This document shows positions 19,256-28,184 of a stretch of 64,000 bases of DNA, in pieces. Position numbers and translations under genes: made by a program. The notes under the pieces were generated by a model that saw only the letters and a list, made by a program, of their open reading frames with translations, did not search any database and was not told the DNA's origin. Origin of the DNA: Chromohalobacter marismortui (lineage in GTDB: Bacteria; Pseudomonadota; Gammaproteobacteria; Pseudomonadales; Halomonadaceae); the NCBI RefSeq assembly GCF_004364315.1, contig NZ_SOBR01000004.1, positions 248,001-312,000 of the forward strand. Direction: 5' to 3'. Positions within the stretch are counted from its first letter, which is position 1; each line of letters begins with the position of its first letter.

Positions 19256-20026
19256 CTAGTGACCGAGAATCTGGCTGAGGAACAGCTTGGTACGCTCGGA
19301 ACGCGGGTGATTGAAGAACGTTTCCGGCGGGGCTTCCTCGATGATCTGTCCCTGATCCATGAAGATGACCCGGTCGGCCACGGTCTTGGCGAAGCCCATC
19401 TCGTGCGTGACGCAGATCATGGTCATGCCTTCGCGGGCCAGCTCGACCATGACGTCGAGCACTTCCTTGATCATTTCCGGGTCCAGCGCCGAGGTCGGCT
19501 CGTCGAACAGCATCACCTCGGGGCGCATGCATAGCGCCCGGGCGATGGCCACGCGCTGCTGCTGCCCACCCGATAACTGTCCCGGATACTTCTTGGCCTG
19601 TTCGGCGATCTGCACCCGCTCCAGGTATTCCATGGCCAATTTCTCGGCTTCGTGGCGCGGCTTCTTCTGTACCCATATCTGTGACAGGCAGCAGTTCTCC
19701 AGCACGCTGAGATGCGGAAACAGGTTGAAATGCTGGAATACCATGCCGACCTGGCGACGGATCTGCTCGATGCGCTTGATATCCTCGGTCATGGTGATGC
19801 CGCCGACCGTGATCCCACCCTGCTGGTGCGCTTCCAGGCGGTTGATGCAACGGATCAATGTCGACTTGCCCGACCCCGAGGGGCCACAGATGACGATACG
19901 CTCACCGCGCTGGACGGTCAGATCGATGTCGCGCAGCACATGGAAGTCGCCATACCACTTGTTGAGGCCGGTCATCTCGATCATCGGCTCGGTGCCGTTG
20001 TCCCGTGAGGCAGTTGCTTCGCTCAT
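19256..20026 (-). CDS. aapP: General L-amino-acid ABC transporter ATPase AapP
   Basis: 256-residue ABC ATPase: Walker [11 protein letters not shown]-loop [10 protein letters not shown], signature LSGGQQQR, Walker [15 protein letters not shown], switch histidine VTHEMGFA. It is the last gene of the aapJQMP operon and powers uptake of a broad range of L-amino acids. The start is ATG 20026 (MSEATAS) after AGGAAG; a longer in-frame reading to 20206 runs into aapM and is rejected. Confidence 0.93.
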   Translation of the reverse strand: MSEATASRDNGTEPMIEMTGLNKWYGDFHVLRDIDLTVQRGERIVICGPSGSGKSTLIRCINRLEAHQQGGITVGGITMTEDIKRIEQIRRQVGMVFQHFNLFPHLSVLENCCLSQIWVQKKPRHEAEKLAMEYLERVQIAEQAKKYPGQLSGGQQQRVAIARALCMRPEVMLFDEPTSALDPEMIKEVLDVMVELAREGMTMICVTHEMGFAKTVADRVIFMDQGQIIEEAPPETFFNHPRSERTKLFLSQILGH

Positions 20027-20114
20027 GCTGGTGCTTCCTGAAATGAATTGTCTTGTTGTATGCCGGCACACCGTCTTGCCGCTGCAGCGCCTTGCGGATA
20101 CCGGCTGTCGAGTA

Positions 20115-21233
20115 CTAATGCCCTGTGTGCAGTTTGCGTTCGATGCGCTGGCTGTAGCGCGACATGCTGAAACAGAAGACCCAGTAGACCAGCGCCGCGA
20201 ATACATACCCTTCCATGGCGTAGCCCAGCCACTCGGGGTCGGTGAGTCCGGCCTGGATGATCGACAACAGGTCGAGCAGGCCGATGATCAACACCAGCGA
20301 GGTATCCTTGAACAGCGCGATGAAGGTATTGACGATCCCCGGAATCACCAGCTTCAGTGCCTGCGGCAGGACGATCAGCCCCATGCGCTGCCAGTAGCCC
20401 AGCCCCAACGACATGCCGGCTTCGTCCTGGCCCTTGTCGATGGCTTGCAGTCCGCCGCGCACCACTTCCGCCATGTAGGCGCTCCAGAACAGCATGATGC
20501 CGACCAGGGCGCGCAGCAGCTTGTCGAACTCGACCTCCGAGGGCACGAACAGCGGCAGCATCACCGAGGCCATGAACAGCACGGTGATCAACGGTACGCC
20601 ACGCCAGAATTCGATGAACACGACGCTGACGCCCCGTACCAGCGGCATGGATGAGCGTCGCCCCAGGGCGAGCAGGATACCGATCGGCAGCGAGCCGACG
20701 ATGCCGACGACGGCAATCGTCAGGGTCAGCATCAACCCGCCCCAGTCGCGCGTCGGCACGGGCATGAGCCCGAAGGCGCCGCCAGCCAGCAGAAAGAAGG
20801 CGATGATCGGAAAGCCGGTCAGGGCGAACAGGGCCATCCAGCCCTTGGCAGGCAGGCGCGGCAGCACCAGCCAGGCGATCACGCCCGCCAGCATGGCGAA
20901 GACGATATTGACCCGCCAGATCTCGCTTTCGGGATAAAAGCCGTAGACGATGCTCTCCAGGCGTGCCGAAATGAACACCCAGCACGCGCCTTCTCCCGTA
21001 CAGGCCTGGCGCGTCTCGCCCAGCCAGTCGGCCTGGACGACCGCCCATTGCAGTAGCGGCCAGAGGACCATGACGGTAACCACCAGCATCACCACGCTGA
21101 CGAGGCTGTTCAACGGCGAGGAAAAGAGGTTCTGGCGCAGCCAACCGGGCACGCCGCGACGACGGACAGGGGGCTCTCGCTGGGGAATCATGGCGGTTTG
21201 TGCGGCTTCCGATGATGCTGAAGAGGTCGTCAT
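20115..21233 (-). CDS. aapM: General L-amino-acid ABC transporter permease AapM
   Basis: 372-residue permease, longer than GlnP-type permeases as is typical of AapM. A long N-terminal extension with extra helices precedes the PAAT transport domain (from about 165) with EAA loop [24 protein letters not shown]. It is separated from aapQ by one base and from aapP by 88 bases. Confidence 0.93.
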   Translation of the reverse strand: MTTSSASSEAAQTAMIPQREPPVRRRGVPGWLRQNLFSSPLNSLVSVVMLVVTVMVLWPLLQWAVVQADWLGETRQACTGEGACWVFISARLESIVYGFYPESEIWRVNIVFAMLAGVIAWLVLPRLPAKGWMALFALTGFPIIAFFLLAGGAFGLMPVPTRDWGGLMLTLTIAVVGIVGSLPIGILLALGRRSSMPLVRGVSVVFIEFWRGVPLITVLFMASVMLPLFVPSEVEFDKLLRALVGIMLFWSAYMAEVVRGGLQAIDKGQDEAGMSLGLGYWQRMGLIVLPQALKLVIPGIVNTFIALFKDTSLVLIIGLLDLLSIIQAGLTDPEWLGYAMEGYVFAALVYWVFCFSMSRYSQRIERKLHTGH

Positions 21234-21234
21234 G

Positions 21235-22422
21235 TCAACGCTCCTTTATCTGCACGCGGGCGTTGTAGAGGTTCATCAGGAACGACACGACCAAGCTGAT
21301 CGTCAGGTAGACCGCCATGGTGATGGCGATGATCTCGAGAGCCTGTCCGGTCTGGTTGAGGGCCGTCCCCGCGAACACTGCGACCAGGTCGGGATAACCG
21401 ATGGCCGTGGCCAATGATGAATTCTTGATCAGGTTGAGGTGCTGGCTGGTCAACTGCGGGATGATCAGGCGCATGGCCTGGGGGACCACGATCTTGCGCA
21501 GCGTGACGCCTGAGCTGAGCCCCAGCGAGCGTGCCGCCTCGATCTGACCATGGGCGACCGACTGGATGCCCGAACGGACGATCTCGGCGATGAACGCAGC
21601 GGTGTAGATCGACAACGCCAGCCACAGGGCGGCCAGCTCGGGCAGGATGGTGATCCCTCCGCGGAAGTTGAACCCGGCCAGGGACGGCATCTCCCAGTTC
21701 AGCGGGAAACCGTTGATCGCATAGACCGCCAGAGGCAACCCCACGATCAAGGCAAGACTGAGCCAGCCGGCGGGCAACCGCTGCCCCGTGCGATCCTGAC
21801 GGCGGCGGGCGAAGCGCACCAGCAGGACGCTAGCAACCACGGCCAGCAGCAGCGCCCAGAGAACCGCGGAGAAGCCTGGCTGCGGCAGGGGTTCAGGCAG
21901 AATCAGTCCGCGAATGTTCAGAAAGACGGCTTCGAATAACGACAGGCTGTCACGCGGCGAAGGCAAGGCCCGCAGAACGGCAAAGTACCAGAAGAGAATC
22001 TGCAGCAGCAGTGGCACGTTGCGAAAGATCTCGACATAGACCATTGCCGCCTTGGCCAGCAGCCAGTTGGGGGATAAACGGGCGATGCCGACCAGAAAAC
22101 CGATCAGGGTCGCCGCCACCACCCCCATGGCGGAGACCAGCAGCGTGTTCAGCAGGCCCACCAGGAACGTCATCGCGTAAGTACTGTTACCGCTGTACTC
22201 GACCAGGGTCTGAGGAATCGAGAAGCCGGCCCTTTCACCGAAGAAGCCGAACCCCGTCGTAATACCCCGCTCTTCCAGGTTGTTCATCGTATTGAACACC
22301 AGCACGAAGATGACCGCCGTCAGGGCGATGAGCAATACGGCCTGGACCAGCAGGGCTCGAAAGCTGGGGTCGCGCCACAAGGCACCGCTTTCACGCGAAC
22401 GTCGAACGCTACGCCACATCAT
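21235..22422 (-). CDS. aapQ: General L-amino-acid ABC transporter permease AapQ
   Basis: About 395 residues. N-terminal helix near 25-45, a large periplasmic insertion, and the transport domain with EAA loop GQIEAARSLGLSSGVTLRKIVVPQ. The start is taken as ATG 22422, with a second ATG adjacent at 22419 and a weak GAG site. A GTG at 22482 is possible but would add a non-typical leader. It partners AapM, and both depend on AapJ for substrate. Confidence 0.9.
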   Translation of the reverse strand: MMWRSVRRSRESGALWRDPSFRALLVQAVLLIALTAVIFVLVFNTMNNLEERGITTGFGFFGERAGFSIPQTLVEYSGNSTYAMTFLVGLLNTLLVSAMGVVAATLIGFLVGIARLSPNWLLAKAAMVYVEIFRNVPLLLQILFWYFAVLRALPSPRDSLSLFEAVFLNIRGLILPEPLPQPGFSAVLWALLLAVVASVLLVRFARRRQDRTGQRLPAGWLSLALIVGLPLAVYAINGFPLNWEMPSLAGFNFRGGITILPELAALWLALSIYTAAFIAEIVRSGIQSVAHGQIEAARSLGLSSGVTLRKIVVPQAMRLIIPQLTSQHLNLIKNSSLATAIGYPDLVAVFAGTALNQTGQALEIIAITMAVYLTISLVVSFLMNLYNARVQIKER

Positions 22423-22509
22423 TGCATGCTCGATCAGGTAGGCAGCCACACTCCGTCCACGCACCTTGTCGGCACGTGGCACCCGGCAACTGCGTCAATG
22501 AATGTAAGA

Positions 22510-22535
22510 TCCGCGCCGGACACACCCGGCGCGGA
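22510..22535 (-). terminator. Intercistronic hairpin between aapJ and aapQ
   Basis: Perfect 10-bp stem TCCGCGCCGG / CCGGCGCGGA with a six-base loop, 19 bases after the aapJ stop and inside the operon. Such hairpins often protect the binding-protein mRNA or partly terminate, giving more AapJ than permease. Confidence 0.65.
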
Positions 22536-22553
22536 GGATGGTGCCATGCCTTA

Positions 22554-23582
22554 TCAGCGTACTGGCGGCGCGTACATCAAACCGCCTTCGGTCCACAAGG
22601 CATTGAGGCCGCGTTCGACATCCAGCGGTGAGTTCTTGCCCACGTTGTCGGCGAAGACTTCACCATAGTTACCGACATCCTTGACGATCTGGTAGGCCCA
22701 GTCGCTGGACAGTCCCAGTTGCTCGCCATAGCTGCCTTCGACACCCAGCAGACGCGCTACCTTGGGATTGGGCGGGTTGGCTTTCATCTCATCGACGTTT
22801 TCGCTGGTCACGCCCAACTCTTCGGCGTTGATCATCGCGAACAGCGTCCACTTGACGATGTCGAACCACTGATCGTCGCCCTGGCGCACCACGGGGCCCA
22901 GCGGCTCCTTGGAGATCAGCTCAGGCAGGATTTCGACACTGCCGGGATCGGGCAACTGCAGGCGCAATGCCGCCAGTTGCGAGGTATCCGAGGTCAGCAC
23001 GTCACAGCGACCGCTTTCGAAGCCCTTGACCGTCTGGTCCGGGGTATCGAAGGTCACCGTACGGATATCGATATTGCGGGAGGGAAAATAATCGGCAAGG
23101 TTGAGCTCGTGGGTCGTGCCAGCCTGGATACAGATCGAAGCGCCGTCGAGCTGCTCGAGACTGTCGATGCCCAGCTCCTTGCTCAGCATGAAACCCTGAC
23201 CGTCGTAGAAGGCCACGCCGGTGAAATTGAGCCCCAGCGAGTTGTCGCGCGTGGCTGTCCAAGTCGTGTTGCGCGAGAGCATGTCGATCTCACCCGACTG
23301 CAAGGCGGTGAAACGTTCCTTGGCGGTCAGCGGCGTGAAGGTCGTTTTGCTGGCATCGCCAAACACCGCAGCGGCAACGCCCCGGCAGATTTCCACATCC
23401 AGCCCTTGCCAGTGGCCGTCCTCGTCCGGCGCCGAGAAGCCGGTCAGGCCGACGTTGACGCCACAACTCAGATTGCCGCGCTCCTGGACGTCGTCGAGGG
23501 TCGCCGCCTGGGAGACGGTCGCGAAGCCACTGAGCAGCAGGGCAGCTGGGGCGGCTATCATGAACTTGTTCTTGTATAACAT
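22554..23582 (-). CDS. aapJ: General L-amino-acid-binding protein AapJ
   Basis: 342-residue periplasmic binding protein. A signal peptide ends at SQA-A (about 27). Family blocks GNLSCGVNVGLTGFS, GLDVEICRGVAAAVFGD, IDMLSRNTTWT and SICIQAGTTHELNLADYF are all characteristic of AapJ. A GGAG site precedes ATG 23582. It is first in the operon aapJQMP. Confidence 0.95.
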   Translation of the reverse strand: MLYKNKFMIAAPAALLLSGFATVSQAATLDDVQERGNLSCGVNVGLTGFSAPDEDGHWQGLDVEICRGVAAAVFGDASKTTFTPLTAKERFTALQSGEIDMLSRNTTWTATRDNSLGLNFTGVAFYDGQGFMLSKELGIDSLEQLDGASICIQAGTTHELNLADYFPSRNIDIRTVTFDTPDQTVKGFESGRCDVLTSDTSQLAALRLQLPDPGSVEILPELISKEPLGPVVRQGDDQWFDIVKWTLFAMINAEELGVTSENVDEMKANPPNPKVARLLGVEGSYGEQLGLSSDWAYQIVKDVGNYGEVFADNVGKNSPLDVERGLNALWTEGGLMYAPPVR

Positions 23583-23706
23583 TCAAAAGCTCCTTGCGTT
23601 ATTGTGGTGGCTTATACGAGAGCCACTATCCACATTAGCAAAGAGCTTGCCACTCCGACCAATATACCTAAGTCACGTACCTTTAACGCTTTTCACACGG
23701 TGCGTA

Positions 23707-24570
23707 TCACCTCGACAGTGCACGACGCATGAACGGTGGCAGCGCCAATGCACCACGATGGGTCTCGACGCTGTAGTACTCGAGCGGAAATTCCACCGCA
23801 GCGGCATCTCGTTCTCGAAAGCGTGTCACGTCACTGCCCTTGCCGGCCAGCGTCACGCTCCACCACCCCGAGGGATAGACCGGCTGCGGAAACGGCAGCG
23901 TGGCAACGCTCTCGAAGCCGACGCGTTGCATATCGGCGCGTAGCTCGCGAATGATCGAGCCGGTGTGATAAAGCGGTGACTCGCTCTGTTGCACCAACAC
24001 ACCGCCATCGGCGAGCAAGCGGTGGCAGTGCCCCAGAAAGTCGGCCTCGAACAACCCTTCTGCCGGTCCCACGGGGTCGGTGGAGTCGATGATCATGACA
24101 TCGACGCTGCCGGCCGGTGCGTTCTCGACCCACTTGACGCCATCCTCGAACTTGAGCGTAGCGCGCGGATCGTCGTTGGAGGCCGTCAACTCCGGGAAGA
24201 AGCGCTGCGAGGCTCGGGTGACTTCCTCGTCGATGTCGATCTGCACGACCTGCTCGACAGCGGGATGCTTGAGCACCTCACACAGCGTGCCGCAGTCGCC
24301 GCCACCGATGATCACCACGCGCTTGGGCGCAGCGTGAGAGAACAGCGCTGGATGCGCGATCATCTCGTGATAGAGGAAGTTGTCGCGCGTACTGAGCATC
24401 ACGCAACCGTCGAGTACCATCAGGTTGCCGTAGGTTTCGGTGGCGTAGACCTCCAGATGCTGATAGGGGCTTTGTACCTCGTGCAGCTTGTCCTTGATCA
24501 TGAGTGAAAAGGCACTGCCGTGGCTGTCGAACACTTCCGTGAACCAGCCCTGGTCGAGACGCTCGGTCAT
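23707..24570 (-). CDS. speE: Polyamine aminopropyltransferase (spermidine synthase)
   Basis: 287 residues. It transfers aminopropyl from decarboxylated S-adenosylmethionine to putrescine. Motifs: substrate-side YQHLEVYAT, nucleotide loop IIGGGDCGTLCEVLKH, acidic IDIDEEV, and catalytic IIDSTDPVGPAEGLF. The start is ATG 24570 (MTERLDQGWF) after GGGGGTT. It lies downstream of the hemE-DCC-VanZ run with a 78-base gap, so it is probably separately expressed. Confidence 0.95.
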   Translation of the reverse strand: MTERLDQGWFTEVFDSHGSAFSLMIKDKLHEVQSPYQHLEVYATETYGNLMVLDGCVMLSTRDNFLYHEMIAHPALFSHAAPKRVVIIGGGDCGTLCEVLKHPAVEQVVQIDIDEEVTRASQRFFPELTASNDDPRATLKFEDGVKWVENAPAGSVDVMIIDSTDPVGPAEGLFEADFLGHCHRLLADGGVLVQQSESPLYHTGSIIRELRADMQRVGFESVATLPFPQPVYPSGWWSVTLAGKGSDVTRFRERDAAAVEFPLEYYSVETHRGALALPPFMRRALSR

Positions 24571-24648
24571 GGGAACCCCCGTAATCGCTATCGTCAAAGC
24601 CCCTGCGAGAGGCCGACATCACATGCATGAAAAGTGGCGCAACATAGC

Positions 24649-25017
24649 CTATCCGCGCGCGACAAGAAAGCGCCTGGGCAGCAACCAGTGACAAACTCTG
24701 ACGGCGACAAGCGCCCCCAGCGTATTGGCCAGCGCATCGGCCCAATCGGCACCGCTTCGCCCCGGCACGCCCAGCTGCAGACCCTCGATGAGTACGCCAT
24801 AGCCGATCGCCAGGCTAAGCGCCGTCACCACGCGCAAACCGCCCAAGCGCAAAAGTGCCGCCAGCCCCGCATAGGCAATGAAATGGTTGAGCTTGTCCCA
24901 GGGCAGCTCCTGAGGCATCTCTGAACCGGGGGTCAGGCTGCCCCAGGCGATCACGACGGCGCTGACACCCGCCAGCACAAGGCACGACCAGCGCAGATGT
25001 CGCAGGGAAACAGGCAT
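24649..25017 (-). CDS. VanZ-like small membrane protein
   Basis: 122 residues with about three to four hydrophobic segments. The VanZ-family pattern is DKLNHFIAYAGLAALLRL and the GVLIEGLQLGVPGRSGADWADALANTLGALV block. The role is unknown; resistance should not be inferred from the name. It begins 3 bases after the DCC protein stop, indicating cotranscription. Confidence 0.85.
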   Translation of the reverse strand: MPVSLRHLRWSCLVLAGVSAVVIAWGSLTPGSEMPQELPWDKLNHFIAYAGLAALLRLGGLRVVTALSLAIGYGVLIEGLQLGVPGRSGADWADALANTLGALVAVRVCHWLLPRRFLVARG

Positions 25018-25020
25018 GGC

Positions 25021-25509
25021 TCACACTCCTTGTGGCGGGTGTTCATGGTCGGCAGTGTGAGGGGCGGCGTTCACCAAGGCGAGCGGCAACCCCAGTCGCC
25101 GGCAGACCGACGCATCCAGACGTGTCACCCAGTGCCCCTCGACCTCGCGCGACCAGTCGGTGGCCGGTGCCAGCCGATGCCGCCGGCGACCGACGACATG
25201 ATAGACACCGTCACGCCAGGCAGGCGGCAACCAGCGCAGTACCGCCAGGCCACGCCAGGGCCATCGCAACCCCTGGGCCAGACGCCACAACGCGGCACTG
25301 TCGCGATGCAGCTCGCCCTCGCGCACCAACCAGACGCTATCGAGCTGGCCGGGATCGGCACCGAAATGCCCGCCCAGGCGTCGGGCCGGCGTCTCGTGCA
25401 GGCTCGCCAGATAGACTGGCACCCGCGCGTGGCGCAGCACGAAATGCGCCGCACGCCGACACAGCGGGCACTCGGCGTCGAGCACGAGCAACATGGCGCG
25501 TTCAGCCAT
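25021..25509 (-). CDS. DCC-family (DUF393) thiol-disulfide oxidoreductase-like protein
   Basis: 162 residues. The family-defining motif is [17 protein letters not shown], with a CxxC pair near the N-terminus in a thioredoxin-like context. The start is ATG 25509, overlapping the hemE stop by eight bases, so translation is likely coupled to hemE. The family has no firm biochemical role. Linkage to haem synthesis is an observation here, not proof of function. Confidence 0.85.
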   Translation of the reverse strand: MAERAMLLVLDAECPLCRRAAHFVLRHARVPVYLASLHETPARRLGGHFGADPGQLDSVWLVREGELHRDSAALWRLAQGLRWPWRGLAVLRWLPPAWRDGVYHVVGRRRHRLAPATDWSREVEGHWVTRLDASVCRRLGLPLALVNAAPHTADHEHPPQGV

Positions 25510-26563
25510 GATAACGCGGACTGAACTCATGCAGCGCCTCGATGAAGGCGGCGACATGATCGGGATCAGTAAATTGGCTGACACCGTGGCCCAGGTTGAA
25601 GATATGCCCCGGGCCGCTGCCGTAACTGGCCAGGATCCGCGCTACCTCATCGCGAATCGCCTGGGGCGAGGCGAAGAGCACATTGGGATCGAGGTTGCCC
25701 TGCAGCGCCACGCGATCGCCCACGCGGGACCGGGCGTCGCTCAGTTCCGTGGTCCAGTCCAGGCCCACGGCATCGGCGCCGCTGTCGGCGATGGTTTCCA
25801 GCCACTGGCCGCCCTGCTTGGTGAACAGGATCACCGGCACGTGGCGCCCCTCGTGCTCACGGATCAGCCCGTCGACGATGCGTGCCATGTAGGCCAGCGA
25901 AAATTCGCGATACGCGGGCGTCGACAGCACACCGCCCCAGGTATCGAAGATCTGCACGATCTGGGCCCCGGCGCGAATCTGCGCGTTGAGGTAATCGGTG
26001 ACCGCCTGCGCCAGCTTGTCGAGCAATGCATGCATCGCCGCGGGGTCGCCGTACATCAATGCCTTGGCATGGCGGAAGTCCTTGCTCGAGCCGCCTTCGA
26101 TCATATAGGTCGCCAGCGTCCAGGGGCTGCCTGAAAAACCGATCAACGGCACGCTGTCTGCCAGCTCGTGGCGGATGGTGCTGACCGCGTTCATCACATA
26201 ATCGAGATCCCGCTCGGCATTCGGCACCTGCAAGGCGTCCACGGCCTCGGCACTGCGCACTGTCTTGCGAAACTTGGGGCCTTCGCCCGTTTCGAAGTAC
26301 AGCCCCAGGTCCATGGCATCGGGAATCGTGAGGATGTCGGAAAATAGAATCGCCGCGTCGAGCGAGTAGCGGCGTAGCGGCTGCATGGTGACCTCGCACG
26401 CCAGCTCGGCGTTACGACACAGGTCCATGAAACTGCCGGCCTGGCCGCGCGTCTCCCGGTATTCGGGCAGATAACGCCCCGCTTGGCGCATCATCCACAC
26501 CGGTGTGCGGTCTACCGGTTGGCGCGCCAGGGCACGCAGTAGGCGGTCGTTTTGCAATGGCAT
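25502..26563 (-). CDS. hemE: Uroporphyrinogen decarboxylase
   Basis: 353 residues. It decarboxylates uroporphyrinogen III to coproporphyrinogen III in haem synthesis. Signature blocks [33 protein letters not shown] and [17 protein letters not shown] are intact. The start is ATG 26563 (MPLQNDRLL) after GGAGC; an extension to 26644 is not supported. It is divergent from ribA. Confidence 0.97.
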   Translation of the reverse strand: MPLQNDRLLRALARQPVDRTPVWMMRQAGRYLPEYRETRGQAGSFMDLCRNAELACEVTMQPLRRYSLDAAILFSDILTIPDAMDLGLYFETGEGPKFRKTVRSAEAVDALQVPNAERDLDYVMNAVSTIRHELADSVPLIGFSGSPWTLATYMIEGGSSKDFRHAKALMYGDPAAMHALLDKLAQAVTDYLNAQIRAGAQIVQIFDTWGGVLSTPAYREFSLAYMARIVDGLIREHEGRHVPVILFTKQGGQWLETIADSGADAVGLDWTTELSDARSRVGDRVALQGNLDPNVLFASPQAIRDEVARILASYGSGPGHIFNLGHGVSQFTDPDHVAAFIEALHEFSPRYHG

Positions 26564-26760
26564 GGAAGCTCCAGTCGTCGGTTTTGCCCACCATTGTAAC
26601 GAATGCCGCGCGCGACGACTTGATTCACGGTGACGCATCCCCATCTAGCATCGATATCTCGCCACACACGCGGGATGAGCCGCGCGCCACGGCCTGCTAG
26701 AATACTCGCCCCCGGACGCGTCCGCTTTCCGCACCGCCATGTGCTCCACCGAGGTTCATC

Positions 26761-27390
26761 GTGACGATTCGCTTCATCGCCGCCTCTCAACTGCCCACGC
26801 CATGGGCAACCTTCACCATGCACGGCTTCGAGGACGAAGCCACCGGCAAGGAACATATCGCCTTGACGCTGGGTGATGTCTCGACATCCGAGCCCGTGCT
26901 GGGGCGCGTGCACTCGGAATGCCTGACGGGGGATGCCCTGTTCTCGATGCGCTGTGACTGCGGCTATCAATTGCAGGAAGCCCTCAAGCGCATCGCCGAC
27001 GAAGGGCGCGGCGTGTTGCTCTACTTGCGTCAGGAAGGCCGTGGCATCGGCTTGCTCAACAAGATCCGCGCCTACCATCTCCAGGATCAGGGCTACGACA
27101 CCGTGGAAGCCAACGAGCATCTCGGCTTCGGCGCCGACATGCGCCGCTACGATCTGTGCGTCCCCATGCTCGATCACCTGGGCGTGCAAGCGCTCAAATT
27201 GATGACCAACAATCCGCGCAAGGTAGACGCCCTGACCCGCGATGGCGTGCGTGTCGCCGAGCGTCTGGCCATCACCGCGGGACGCAACCCCCACAATGAG
27301 CAGTACCTGGCCACCAAGGTCGGCAAGCTCGGACACATGATGTCGCTGGACGACTTTTCGCCTCCCCGCAAGGGCGACCGGGAACGCTGA
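26761..27390 (+). CDS. ribA: GTP cyclohydrolase II
   Basis: 209 residues, stand-alone RibA, the first committed step of riboflavin synthesis from GTP. The three zinc cysteines are in [18 protein letters not shown]. The catalytic region [18 protein letters not shown] and the C-terminal [12 protein letters not shown] are present. The start is GTG 26761 with a GAGG site. No FMN riboswitch is evident upstream. Confidence 0.96.
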   Translation: MTIRFIAASQLPTPWATFTMHGFEDEATGKEHIALTLGDVSTSEPVLGRVHSECLTGDALFSMRCDCGYQLQEALKRIADEGRGVLLYLRQEGRGIGLLNKIRAYHLQDQGYDTVEANEHLGFGADMRRYDLCVPMLDHLGVQALKLMTNNPRKVDALTRDGVRVAERLAITAGRNPHNEQYLATKVGKLGHMMSLDDFSPPRKGDRER

Positions 27391-27467
27391 CGCTGCCATC
27401 TAACGAACTGTACTGATGCGCATGATGTCTGAATGTCGGCGCGTCGTATCATGTTCAGGAGTTTGCC

Positions 27468-28151
27468 ATGTCACACGAGTCTCCGCCCGTTTCACCCGAA
27501 CAAGACGCGCCTTTTTCCGGCCTCGAAGAAGCGCTGCATAGCATCAGCCATGGCATCGGAGCCGTGCTCAGCCTCGTCGGCATGGTGGTACTCATCGTGG
27601 CAGCCAGCTTGGCGACTGACGTCGACCCCTGGAAGATCGTCAGCATCAGCCTCTACGGCGTGTGCCTACTATTGCTGTACACGGCTTCGACGCTCTATCA
27701 CGGCGTGCGCAGCGCGCGCCTCAAGCGCCTTTTCCAGGTGTTGGACCACTGCGCGATCTATCTGCTGATCGCGGGCACCTATACGCCGTTTTTGCTGGTC
27801 AACCTGCGCGGCCCCTTGGGCTGGACGCTGTTCGCGGCGATCTGGAGCCTGGCGCTGGGCGGTATCGCGCTCAAGATCGTCTGGCCGCATCGCTGGGGCA
27901 TGCTACGCGTTGTTATCTATCTGCTGATGGGCTGGATGATCGTGCTGGCTGCCGGCGAACTCGACGCCCGCCTCAATGCCCCCGGCCTGGCGCTGCTCGT
28001 CGCCGGCGGTATCACCTACACGCTGGGCGTGGTGTTCTACGCGATCCGCGCCATCCCCTTCCACCATGCCATCTGGCATTTGTTCGTTCTCGGTGGCAGT
28101 GTGTGCCACTACTTCGCCGTCTACACCGCCGTGTTGCCGTTTCAGGCCTAG
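27468..28151 (+). CDS. trhA: TrhA/hemolysin-III (PAQR) family membrane protein
   Basis: 227 residues with seven hydrophobic helices. PAQR family motifs are EEALHSISHGIGAVLS (first helix), STLYHGVRSARLKRLFQVLDHCAIYLLIAGTYTP, and the last-helix histidines PFHHAIWHLFVLGGSVCHY. Bacterial members influence membrane energetics and fluidity; haemolysis is not implied. ATG 27468 follows TCAGGAG. Confidence 0.92.
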   Translation: MSHESPPVSPEQDAPFSGLEEALHSISHGIGAVLSLVGMVVLIVAASLATDVDPWKIVSISLYGVCLLLLYTASTLYHGVRSARLKRLFQVLDHCAIYLLIAGTYTPFLLVNLRGPLGWTLFAAIWSLALGGIALKIVWPHRWGMLRVVIYLLMGWMIVLAAGELDARLNAPGLALLVAGGITYTLGVVFYAIRAIPFHHAIWHLFVLGGSVCHYFAVYTAVLPFQA

Positions 28152-28184
28152 CACGCCGCGTCGACGCTCTGCCAGGAAATGCGC

